Below, piece by piece: positions 18,682 to 27,061 of a stretch of DNA of 43,298 nt. The position numbers and the translations under genes are program-made. Position 1 is the first letter of the stretch. Each line of letters opens with the position of its first letter. The notes under the pieces are model-generated. The model was not told where the DNA came from. It ran no database searches and saw only the letters and a program-made list of their open reading frames with translations. Location: contig NZ_VOLS01000035.1 of NCBI RefSeq assembly GCF_007954265.1, positions 1-43,298 of the forward strand. Direction: 5' to 3'. The stretch is from Colwellia sp. C1TZA3. GTDB taxonomy: Bacteria; Pseudomonadota; Gammaproteobacteria; Enterobacterales; Alteromonadaceae.

Positions 18682-20127
18682 TTAATATTCAGGGTAGTCG
18701 TGAACTAACTTCCCCAGTACTTGAATAGCTTGGTCAATTTTTTCGCTCCATTGCACACCATAGCTAATGCGCATATAATTTTTATACTTGCCAGAGGGTG
18801 AAAAAACCACTCCGGGTGCAAAATTTACCCCTTGTGCAATAGCTTGTTTAAAAAATTGGCTGGTATCAACATGTGAACGACAACGTACCCATAAAACGCT
18901 GCCACCCTTGGGTTTTGAAATACACACTTGCTCAGGAAAATGTTCGGCGATTAACGCCCGCATACGCTCACAGTTGTAACGCAGGATTTTTCTAAGTACT
19001 TGCAGGTGTCGGTCATACTCGCCACTCATTAAGTAAGCGCTTAATGTCCATTGTTGCAACATTGATGTAGAGCATGATTGTGCCCTTTTAATACGTTTCG
19101 CTTTTTCTTCAAACTTACCGGGTAACAACCAACCCACTCGATAACCTGGAGCCGCTGTTTTTGAAAAAGATGAACAGGTTAATACTAAGCCTTTTTCTGA
19201 ATATAACTGTGCAGACACCGGCCGGTGCTCAGTAAAATACAAATCGCTGTAGACTTCATCCTCAATTAAGACAATATCATTTTTTTCCAGTAACCTGACC
19301 ATAGCTTGTCGTTGCTTATCGGTCATCATTGACCCTAGCGGATTACTAATGGCGCTTGAAAATAAACACACTTTCACTGAGTGCTGCGCGATAACTTTAG
19401 CTAATTCTGCAACACAAACACCGTCTTCAGTGCAGGTATAAACCTCCAGAGCCTTCATGCCCAAACTTTCGATAAGCTCGATAAGGCCAAAGTAACAAGG
19501 TGATTCAACCGCGATAATGTCACCACGTTCAGCCACACATTGCAGCGCAATAGACAAGGCTTCTTGCGCACCATTGGTAATAATTAAGTCTTCGTGATTA
19601 ACCAAAACACCCTGTTCTTGATAACGAAAAGCTAAATTCAAACGTAGTTTAGGGTCGCCATTAATCGGCCCATAACTCACCGCTTTTTCAGACACTCGGC
19701 TCAGCACCGAGCGCATTAACCTTGCTAGGGTTTTATCTGGTGGGTGGGCATTAACTGGATTAGAAATACCTAGTGCCACCGAATCAGGCATATGCACAGC
19801 GTCATAAACTTGCTCAATTAAACTTCGGCATGATATTTCTGCTGGTTCACAACTCGCCCATATTGCCCGCATGGGTAATAAAGTACGTGCTTGTTTAGCT
19901 TTTAAATAGTAACCCGACTGAGGACGAGCAGAAATACTACCTTGGCGTTCAAGTTCAAGATATGCCTGCTTAACAGTAGGTACGCTGATCTCAAACTGTC
20001 GACTTAGTTTGCGTAAACTTGGTAATTTATCACCTGGGCGTATTGCGCCACTTTGTTCCTGAAATTCAACAAAGTCGATCACTTGTTGATATAGAAAGTC
20101 GGGGGATGATTTGTCAACTAATCGCAT
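18682..20127 (-). CDS. MocR-type regulator (GntR winged helix fused to PLP aminotransferase domain)
   Basis: 481 residues. Seen: a GntR-type winged helix at 1-75 (KLPSLRKLSRQFEISVPTVKQAYLELERQG), then an aminotransferase fold with N262 (SNPLG), D290 and Y293 (IEDEVYSDL), and the PLP-binding lysine K323 in SSFSKTAAPGYRVG. MocR proteins bind PLP or an amino-PLP adduct and usually regulate a divergent gene; here that gene is the EamA transporter at 20276. The downstream MFS and elbB genes are co-directional and close. The ligand is unknown, and no ribosome site is obvious before the ATG. Confidence 0.9.
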   Translation of the reverse strand: MRLVDKSSPDFLYQQVIDFVEFQEQSGAIRPGDKLPSLRKLSRQFEISVPTVKQAYLELERQGSISARPQSGYYLKAKQARTLLPMRAIWASCEPAEISCRSLIEQVYDAVHMPDSVALGISNPVNAHPPDKTLARLMRSVLSRVSEKAVSYGPINGDPKLRLNLAFRYQEQGVLVNHEDLIITNGAQEALSIALQCVAERGDIIAVESPCYFGLIELIESLGMKALEVYTCTEDGVCVAELAKVIAQHSVKVCLFSSAISNPLGSMMTDKQRQAMVRLLEKNDIVLIEDEVYSDLYFTEHRPVSAQLYSEKGLVLTCSSFSKTAAPGYRVGWLLPGKFEEKAKRIKRAQSCSTSMLQQWTLSAYLMSGEYDRHLQVLRKILRYNCERMRALIAEHFPEQVCISKPKGGSVLWVRCRSHVDTSQFFKQAIAQGVNFAPGVVFSPSGKYKNYMRISYGVQWSEKIDQAIQVLGKLVHDYPEY

Positions 20128-20275
20128 AACTGTATAGGTTGCATTTTCATTTTTTTGTATATGTTATTAAAACAAAAAATCAGTAAAATGTCTATCCATC
20201 ACTGACCGTACTACGCTGGGTAACCTAAATGTCGATAACGAGTGCTTTGCTGGCTGAATTAACTAAAGGATTGTA

Positions 20276-21238
20276 ATGAACAACACATTTTTATACCTAA
20301 TTACCGTGTTGATATGGGGCTCGACTTGGATAGCGATTAATTACCAATTAGGTGATGTTGCCCCAGAAGCGTCTATTGTCTATCGCTTTGGTTTGGCTGC
20401 TATTATTTTATTTACCTACTGTAAACTTAAAGGTTTGCGGTTAAGGTTTTCCTTGCGCCACCATCTTCAATTCTTCCTTTTTGGCGTCACTTTATTTAGC
20501 TTTAACTACTATTTACTTTATAGCGCACAGCAACATATCAACTCAGCATTAACCTGCATTGCCTTTTCAATGATCATGTTTTTTAATGTCTTTAATGCTC
20601 GCATTTGGTACGGCACTCGTATCACTAAACAAGTTTACTTAGGGGGTAGCTTAGGGTTATTAGGTATTGTGACACTATTTTGGCCACAAGTAAGTGACAC
20701 AAAATTAGGCGCTGAAACCTTATTAGGCTTAGGGTTTTGCATTGTGGGTACTTTGGTCGCGTCAACTGGCAATATGCTGTCAATGAGAAATCAAAAACTA
20801 AAGTTGCCGTTAATACCGGCGATGACATGGGGCATGACATACGGTGCCATTTTTATGGCGATAATCGCTATGGTTCAAGGTAAAAGTTTCAGTTTTGACT
20901 ATACATTTTCTTATGTCAGTTCATTACTTTATTTAAGCATTTTTGGCTCTGTTATTGCCTTTGCTAGCTACTTAACTTTACTTAACCGTATTGGTGCACA
21001 TAAAGCTTCTTATGCTTCAGTGATGTTTCCAGCGGTCGCTGTGATCATTTCAACGGTGGTTGAAGGATTTTCTTGGACTACGTATACCCTAGTTGGCTTA
21101 TTATTTATCTTGGCCGGTAATCTTGTGGTACTCATTCGACCTAAAAAACCATCAACTAGTGGTAGTTCTACAGCCAACAATACAAATAGCGCAGAAAAGC
21201 CTGATACAAATAAAATAAAGCTAAAAACACAGAGCTGA
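20276..21238 (+). CDS. EamA-family (DMT) transporter
   Basis: 320 residues with about ten hydrophobic segments in two EamA repeats, starting LITVLIWGSTWIAINYQLGDVAPE, the family signature. The last 30 residues are polar (Ser, Asn, Lys-rich). The ATG has AAAGGA 5 nt upstream. Divergent from the MocR gene, with 148 bp between them; EamA transporters beside MocR regulators often export amino acids or vitamins, so it is the likely regulatory target. Substrate unknown. Confidence 0.85.
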   Translation: MNNTFLYLITVLIWGSTWIAINYQLGDVAPEASIVYRFGLAAIILFTYCKLKGLRLRFSLRHHLQFFLFGVTLFSFNYYLLYSAQQHINSALTCIAFSMIMFFNVFNARIWYGTRITKQVYLGGSLGLLGIVTLFWPQVSDTKLGAETLLGLGFCIVGTLVASTGNMLSMRNQKLKLPLIPAMTWGMTYGAIFMAIIAMVQGKSFSFDYTFSYVSSLLYLSIFGSVIAFASYLTLLNRIGAHKASYASVMFPAVAVIISTVVEGFSWTTYTLVGLLFILAGNLVVLIRPKKPSTSGSSTANNTNSAEKPDTNKIKLKTQS

Positions 21239-21307
21239 TAGTTAAACTTAGTACTTTCCAAATAGTCAACTTTTTTGTCTGCAGTTCACTTTACCTTAAG
21301 TACTAGT

Positions 21308-21337
21308 TATACCCATTTGATTAACTAAGTGGGTATA
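21308..21337. repeat. Short inverted repeat with TACCCA ends
   Basis: TATACCCA and TGGGTATA are separated by about 14 bp. The ends resemble those of the 456-bp element at 25309, so this may be a minimal relic of that family, or a weak two-way terminator between the converging transporter and metalloprotease genes. No T run follows. Confidence 0.4.
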
Positions 21338-21382
21338 ACGGGTCTACTTCCAAATGTCCTCGCCAAGTTAAGCTAATAGGAT

Positions 21383-23818
21383 TTAATAACTACCAATCGG
21401 CGAACCTGGTGGCAGTGTTATCTTAGACGCGGGGGTCGATGACTTATCATGCGCTAAACTGTAATTAATTTGCTGAGCTAGTAACTGAAAGTGTGCTCGA
21501 AAGCTTGGATATTTTCGTGCGCTGCGCTTATTAGTTAACCATTGAGCTAAATCAGTTAATGTGACATAAACTTCAGCTCGTACTTCTGGCACAACATTTG
21601 TGCTATGCCAAAGTGCAACTAAATGCGCTATTAATTGCTGATTAACCCGTTGTTGCACCAGCATGGCTGTTGAGCTTTTTGGCGCTGATTTTACTGTGTT
21701 TTTGACCAGTTTATTCAGTAAAAACGCGACTGACGGAATAGCGTTATCTAGCATAGTTTGTTGCTGTAACCTTGCTAGTCGCTCGGCATTAAGTAATAGC
21801 GATAGTGTGTGTTTTGCACTTGCCTCTGCTGCACTAATAGGGTCAAAAGTTAGCCCTGTTTGACTAGGGAAACTTTCTCTATCTCGGCTATAACCGTAAG
21901 CCTTAGGTGGTATTAAAGCAGTAATTTTAGCCGGCAGTGTTAAAGTTTCTACTGTGAGTGTCGCCATTAAAGCATCAAGTGCTGCTTGTTGTGACTCGCC
22001 TGCAACCCTTGTTTGCTGATGACTAAATTCTTCACTGCGCAATTGATAGCCGTAGTCGACACCAGCAATTAATTTAGCGGCAGCTTGCACCTGAAAACGG
22101 TGAAAATTATAAATAGGCACCAAGGTTTTTTCAAGTTCAGACATTGGCGTACCAACAGGTATACTGTTTAACCCAAAATTTTCTAATGCCAGTGCTCTAA
22201 CGTCTAACATTCGCATCAACTCAGCCGCGGCATCTTTACCATTATCCCACAAGTGCCCCGTAGCATGAGCACTTGATTGCGGCCTTGCATCCGGGTCAGA
22301 AATATACTGCAGGCCTTTTTTCTGAGTTGCTGCCACTAATTCAGTTAAAAACTGGGCTTCTTGGGCCTTTTCTACCTCAGCATAACCATAAGCCACCACA
22401 TATTTATCCCATTCACCAATATCTTTGGCATAAGCATTCGCTAAGCTTATCTGGCCGTTTTCAATGGTAATTAACGGATGAGGATAATCCATCACTGACG
22501 CTCGATTATTGACACTGCTGGCAAAATTATGCGCTATGCCTAAAGTATGACCCACCTCATGTGCGGCTAATTGTCGAATTCGCGCTAAAGCCATTGCTTT
22601 CATGGCACTAGTATCCGTATTAGCATTTTTAAATGGTGACGTTAAGCCTAAGGCAATTAAATAGTCTTGGCGAACACGTAAAGAGCCTAACGTGACATGG
22701 CCTTTAATAATTTCGCCAGTACGTGGGTCAATCACAGATGAGCCATAAGACCAACCACGTGTGGCACGATGTACCCATTGGATGACATTGTAACGAACAT
22801 CCATCGGGTCAGCGTCACTTGGCAGCAGCTTAACTTGAAAGGCATTTTTATAACCAATGGCAGAAAAAGCTTGATCCCACCAACCCGCACCATCTAGTAA
22901 GGCACTTTTAATCGGCTCAGGCACTCCGGCATCTAAGTAATAAATAATCGGCTCTACTGCGGCACTTATTTTAGCTGCTGGGTTTTTCTTAACTAAACGA
23001 TGGCGAGGAATATTGCGCTTAATCAAGGGCTCATCTATCGCGCTGGCATAATCTGCATAGGCGTGCTGCCAAAAGCCACTAAAGGGATGAAACTTTCGTG
23101 TTTGATAATTATCATCAGGCAGTTTAATTAGCGAGTGGTGCAAATTAACTGTTACTGCTGAGGCATCAGGTGTAACTGAGCGTAAGTGTACTCCAGCTTT
23201 TGTGCCTTTATAAGTAACCGTGGCCTCTAATTCGGTATTGTTGGGAAAAGCTTTTGTACGCTTTTTATAAACACCACTGCGCGTGGCATCAATCTTAAAA
23301 CTGCCTTGTTTAGTGCGCTTTAATTGTGCAGACAAGTTATGAATGTCTGAGAGTAAAAATGGTGTGTAATCAATTAAGACTTTACTGTTATCTGCTGAGC
23401 TATGGCTAACCTTAAAGCCCCAGATAATAGAACTAGCAAAGGCTTCGTCTATCGCTTGCTGTTCAAGGATGTTATCGCTATTAGCACGATAATCAGTGTT
23501 AAGCTGGCGTAAAAATACTTTGTCACCCACTCTTTCAAAACGCACTAACCTGGTATCACCTAATTGGCCACGGTCTAAGCCAATATCATTTGAACCAACG
23601 CCTTGTGGCAAGCCACTTTGAAATAAAAATTCTTGCTCAAAGTTCTCTACTGCTAAAAACACCTTGCCTGTTTTGTCATCGAGATAAAAAGAAAAGTAAC
23701 CTTGATGGATCTGCTTGTCTTTAATAAATTCACTATAGCTTGTTTCTGTTTTTGCCTGCACTTGTGCTGACAAGCCACAGTAAAAAAATAACACCATTAG
23801 CCTAATAAAAAACCTCAT
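21383..23818 (-). CDS. DUF5117-type zinc metalloprotease, exported
   Basis: 811 residues with a signal peptide (cleavage near QVQA|K22). Seen: the DUF5117-like region with FQSGLPQGVGSNDIGLDRGQ (about 66-85) and the zinc site HEVGHTLGIAH (H420, E421, H424, H430), the extended HExxHxxGxxH form of the metzincin clan, followed by VMDYP as the Met-turn-like segment. The C-terminal part (about 600-811) is helical and not assigned. It probably works in the periplasm or outside the cell; substrate unknown. AAGGA lies 6 nt before the ATG. Monocistronic. Confidence 0.85.
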   Translation of the reverse strand: MRFFIRLMVLFFYCGLSAQVQAKTETSYSEFIKDKQIHQGYFSFYLDDKTGKVFLAVENFEQEFLFQSGLPQGVGSNDIGLDRGQLGDTRLVRFERVGDKVFLRQLNTDYRANSDNILEQQAIDEAFASSIIWGFKVSHSSADNSKVLIDYTPFLLSDIHNLSAQLKRTKQGSFKIDATRSGVYKKRTKAFPNNTELEATVTYKGTKAGVHLRSVTPDASAVTVNLHHSLIKLPDDNYQTRKFHPFSGFWQHAYADYASAIDEPLIKRNIPRHRLVKKNPAAKISAAVEPIIYYLDAGVPEPIKSALLDGAGWWDQAFSAIGYKNAFQVKLLPSDADPMDVRYNVIQWVHRATRGWSYGSSVIDPRTGEIIKGHVTLGSLRVRQDYLIALGLTSPFKNANTDTSAMKAMALARIRQLAAHEVGHTLGIAHNFASSVNNRASVMDYPHPLITIENGQISLANAYAKDIGEWDKYVVAYGYAEVEKAQEAQFLTELVAATQKKGLQYISDPDARPQSSAHATGHLWDNGKDAAAELMRMLDVRALALENFGLNSIPVGTPMSELEKTLVPIYNFHRFQVQAAAKLIAGVDYGYQLRSEEFSHQQTRVAGESQQAALDALMATLTVETLTLPAKITALIPPKAYGYSRDRESFPSQTGLTFDPISAAEASAKHTLSLLLNAERLARLQQQTMLDNAIPSVAFLLNKLVKNTVKSAPKSSTAMLVQQRVNQQLIAHLVALWHSTNVVPEVRAEVYVTLTDLAQWLTNKRSARKYPSFRAHFQLLAQQINYSLAHDKSSTPASKITLPPGSPIGSY

Positions 23819-24229
23819 TGCATATCCTTGTCGTCTGTAAAGCTAAATAAATTACCTGTTTAGCTAAAATTAAAATGATTAGAAGTACTGAAAATACGCT
23901 TATTCTTGTTATAATCAGTTCAAAATAAACTTTTGATGTCTTGATAATACCAATTGAATTAAGTCAGTGAGCAATTATAAGTAACAATAAATATTCAAGA
24001 ATACATGTTTATTGTTCCAGACTAAACATCAGTACCTACATCCATGTAGCCAAGGCTTGATTGAACAATAGCTGGCAGATGTGATTAAAAGTAAAATAGA
24101 TATTAGCTATTTAGCACACTTTAAGTGTTCGACTATTTATTGTAATTGGTATACTACATCATAACATCGAAAATAAAATACGATATGCTCTGTTATAAGA
24201 GTATGACTTTAAAGTAATTAGGTAACCCT
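23819..24229. other. Intergenic stretch holding a repeat element
   Basis: About 410 bp between the divergent metalloprotease and fbp genes. Half of it is the TIR element at 23947-24152. The rest is AT-rich with no coding frame that I believe; promoters for both genes are expected here but none is clear enough to call. Confidence 0.5.
23947..24152. repeat. MITE-like mosaic element upstream of fbp
   Basis: A 206-bp element with ends ATACCAATTGAATTAAGT and, inverted, ATACCAATTACAATAAAT. Its interior has a TTGTTCCAGAC...TACATCCATGTA block also found in the element at 25309-25764 and a GATTGAACAATAGCTGGC block like that of family B. It appears to combine parts of two families. Confidence 0.65.
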
Positions 24230-25198
24230 ATGCAACGACTAGCTCCCGCTTTACGTGAAGATAATGTACCGTTAGATTTAATTTCATTAATAGAAACTAT
24301 TTTAGCTGCCACCAAAGAAATTTCATTTCGAGTTAGCCAAGGACACTTAGGTGACGCAATGGGCTCAACCTTGGATGAAAATATTCAAGGTGAAGTGCAA
24401 AAGAAACTCGATGTTGTTGCTAACGAGTTATTTAAAGATATTTTGTTAGAGTCAGGTTTTGTCAAAGCGGTGTCTTCTGAAGAAGAAGACACCTCAGTGG
24501 CGGGTGACGAAGATGGCAAGTTTATTGTTTCATTTGATCCCTTAGATGGCAGCTCAAATATCGATATTAACTCGTTAATTGGTACTATTTTCTCCATTCA
24601 CCAAGCGCCAACAGATATGGCCGCTAACAATCCTGATATGTTTAAACAATCAGGTAATCACCAAGTTTGCGCAGGTTATGTACTTTATGGTCCATCAACA
24701 ACCTTAGTGATGACAACAGGCAGCGGTACGCACTTTTATGTTTTAGACCGCACTCACGGCGGTTACTTATTAGTTGAGCGCAATTTACAAGTGCCAGAAG
24801 ATACGCAAGAATTCGCTATTAATATGTCAAACCAGCGCTTTTGGCAACAACCGATGCAAAAATATATTAATGATTTACTTGCCGGTGATACCGGGCCACG
24901 CGGTAAAAACTTCAATATGCGTTGGATTGCCGCTATGGTGGGTGACATTCATCGGGTACTTACCCGTGGTGGTATATTTACCTACCCAGCTGATAATAGA
25001 AATCCAGAAAAACCCTACAAATTACGTTTAATGTATGAAGCCAATCCCATGAGCTTTCTAATTGAACAAGCCGGTGGTTTAGCGATGACTAGCCAAGGGC
25101 GTATCATGGATATTGAGCCAACAGATATTCACCAACGTGTTGAAGTGATCATGGGCTCTAAAAACGAGGTTGAGGCCTGTTTAGGTTATTACAAGTAA
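24230..25198 (+). CDS. fbp: Fructose-1,6-bisphosphatase class I
   Basis: Hydrolyses fructose 1,6-bisphosphate to fructose 6-phosphate in gluconeogenesis; cytoplasmic. 322 residues, near the usual 330. Seen: metal-site SSEEED (82-87), catalytic [11 protein letters not shown] (102-112), and [23 protein letters not shown] near the C-terminus. AGG lies 7 nt before the ATG. Monocistronic; a hairpin terminator follows at 25239. Confidence 0.96.
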   Translation: MQRLAPALREDNVPLDLISLIETILAATKEISFRVSQGHLGDAMGSTLDENIQGEVQKKLDVVANELFKDILLESGFVKAVSSEEEDTSVAGDEDGKFIVSFDPLDGSSNIDINSLIGTIFSIHQAPTDMAANNPDMFKQSGNHQVCAGYVLYGPSTTLVMTTGSGTHFYVLDRTHGGYLLVERNLQVPEDTQEFAINMSNQRFWQQPMQKYINDLLAGDTGPRGKNFNMRWIAAMVGDIHRVLTRGGIFTYPADNRNPEKPYKLRLMYEANPMSFLIEQAGGLAMTSQGRIMDIEPTDIHQRVEVIMGSKNEVEACLGYYK

Positions 25199-25238
25199 GC
25201 TTAAAAGTTACTCAACAATAAAATTGACCTGCAAACAT

Positions 25239-25266
25239 AAAAACACCTGAAAATTTCAGGTGTTTT
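25239..25266 (+). terminator. Terminator after fbp
   Basis: AAAAACACCTGAAA pairs with TTTCAGGTGTTTTT and runs into ATTTATA, about 40 bp past the stop. Confidence 0.9.
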
Positions 25267-25308
25267 TATTTATACTTATCAGACTCATTTATGGATGTTA
25301 AACACTGT

Positions 25309-25764
25309 TATACCCGTTCCACTTCAAAATGCAGTTTCAGCGTTAAGCTAGGAAATCAGATCAAGGCGCGATACGAAGATAATGGTTATTCTCGGTAACT
25401 GCGTTACCCTAATGTCCTACATCGACGTGCATGGAAGTACTAATGCCGTGGAGCCATGGATGGCTAAGAACGGCCATGTAGGAACCTTATCAAGTAGTGC
25501 ACAGGTTTTTTGTTCCAGACAAAACCTAAGTACATACATCCATGTATGCAACGCTGGACTGGTTTTCTAGCTTAGCTCCCTACAGGCAAGCCGATAAAGG
25601 GTCATCTCCTACGTTATGGATTTCGACAATATTCCCACATGGATGTGGGTTATTAGAGCAACGCAGGAGCAGTTGCCAAGAATAACTATTCTCTTCAATC
25701 CATGCCTGGTACCTAACCCTTTCTCGACTTGCTGAAATCTGCACCTTGAAGTGGAGCGGGTATA
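25309..25764. repeat. Long MITE-like element, family C (TATACCCGYTCCACTTCAA ends)
   Basis: A 456-bp element with terminal repeats TATACCCGTTCCACTTCAA and, inverted, TATACCCGCTCCACTTCAA; subterminal blocks with GGTTATTCTCGGTAACTGC on one side and GTTATTCTTGGCAACTGC inverted on the other extend the symmetry. The core has short inverted motifs around CATGGATG-type sequences. The only open frame (62 codons at 25382) crosses these repeats and is not believed. Confidence 0.75.
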
Positions 25765-26031
25765 TAGGCCTAGCTAGAACAGGTAAAAAAGGTAGAGGCT
25801 TTTTGCTGTTATTGCTAAAGTCATAGCTTGACCAACAGCACTTAGAGTGCCGCCGTAAAAATGCAACTGTCGGTCATGGAATTACCAAGCTCAATGACTA
25901 AAGTCGTATCAAAGAGTATAAATAGTGACTAGGCTAATACTTAGAATTTTTGCTAGAATATACGACATATTATAGAAATACTTACACAATAGCGCCGTTA
26001 TTAGCTTAACGATGCTTGGAGAGCACAATTT

Positions 26032-26958
26032 ATGCCAGCTTATGCCGTAGGACACAAAGTTCCTGATTCAGATTCAATTTGTTCAGCCATTGCCCTTTCA
26101 TATTTAAAAACCCAACTTGGTGAAGATGTACAACCCGCACGCTTGGGTGAACTTTCACCAGAAACATTATTCATTTTAGATAAATTTGGCTTAGAACAAC
26201 CCGAGCTTAAATTGAGTTTCGCTGATACTGACGGAATTTATGTTGTTGATCATTCAGATCGAATTCAAGGCCCTGATGATATTGACGACACAACAGTTTT
26301 AGGCATTATTGATCATCACAAGCTGGGTGATATTACCACGTCTACCCCTTTAGAGATTTGGGTTCGCCCTGTAGGTTGTACCAATACCATTATTAAAATG
26401 ATGTATGATTTTCACAATATTGAAATTCCTAAAAATATTGCTGGCGCCATGATGTGTGCAATTTTATCAGACACAGTGATATTTAAATCGCCAACCTGTA
26501 CAACCGCTGATATAAAGTGTGTTGAAGCATTAGCAGAAATTGCAGGGATTGAAGACTACAAAGCTTTGGGTATGGAAATGTTTACAGTAAAATCATCTGT
26601 CGCTGGTACGCCAGTTCGTGAACTTGTTTTACGTGATTTTAAAGACTTCAACATGAAGGATAATATTGTTGGTATTGGTCAATTAGAGGTCATCGACTTA
26701 GCTTTATTTGATGAAATGAAAGCTGATTTACATGCTGATTTACAAGCGGTTAAAGAAGAAGGTAATCGTCATACCGTGATGTTGTTATTAACCGACATCA
26801 TGCAAGAAGGCTCTGAGCTGTTAGTGGTAAGTGACGATATCAGCCTAATTGAAAGAGCTTATGATATTACCTTGGTTGACGCTAAGACGTGGTTGCCGGG
26901 TGTTATGAGCCGTAAAAAGCAAGTAGTACCACCACTGCAAGATACTTTTGCTAAGTAG
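26032..26958 (+). CDS. ppaC: Manganese-dependent inorganic pyrophosphatase (family II, DHH)
   Basis: Hydrolyses pyrophosphate to phosphate in the cytoplasm. 308 residues, the normal family II length. Seen: GHKVPDSDS with H8, D12 and D14, VVDHSD with D73, the DHH signature GIIDHHKLGD (D94-H96), and the C-terminal substrate motif SRKKQ (293-297). GGAGAG lies 8 nt upstream of the ATG. Monocistronic with its own terminator. Confidence 0.95.
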   Translation: MPAYAVGHKVPDSDSICSAIALSYLKTQLGEDVQPARLGELSPETLFILDKFGLEQPELKLSFADTDGIYVVDHSDRIQGPDDIDDTTVLGIIDHHKLGDITTSTPLEIWVRPVGCTNTIIKMMYDFHNIEIPKNIAGAMMCAILSDTVIFKSPTCTTADIKCVEALAEIAGIEDYKALGMEMFTVKSSVAGTPVRELVLRDFKDFNMKDNIVGIGQLEVIDLALFDEMKADLHADLQAVKEEGNRHTVMLLLTDIMQEGSELLVVSDDISLIERAYDITLVDAKTWLPGVMSRKKQVVPPLQDTFAK

Positions 26959-26982
26959 TTAGTCGCACTAAAGTGTAGATTT

Positions 26983-27009
26983 AAAAGCCCAGCATTTTCT
27001 GGGCTTTTT
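26983..27009 (+). terminator. Terminator after ppaC
   Basis: AAAGCCCAG / CTGGGCTTT stem, 6-nt loop, followed by TTG. It may also serve the converging oligopeptidase gene. Confidence 0.85.
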
Positions 27010-27061
27010 GTTAGCGATTAATTTTATAATCGCTGGTGACTAACCGATTATAGTAAAGGGA

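Larger units (their letters stand above)
25199..26031. other. Intergenic stretch with terminator and a 456-bp repeat element
   Basis: About 830 bp between fbp and ppaC. It holds the fbp terminator (25239-25266) and the element at 25309-25764. The last 270 bp show nothing recognisable apart from the ribosome site of ppaC. Confidence 0.6.

Noticed and set aside
25382-25570. 62-codon open frame
   Set aside because: It lies wholly within the 456-bp repeat element and runs through its internal inverted motifs.
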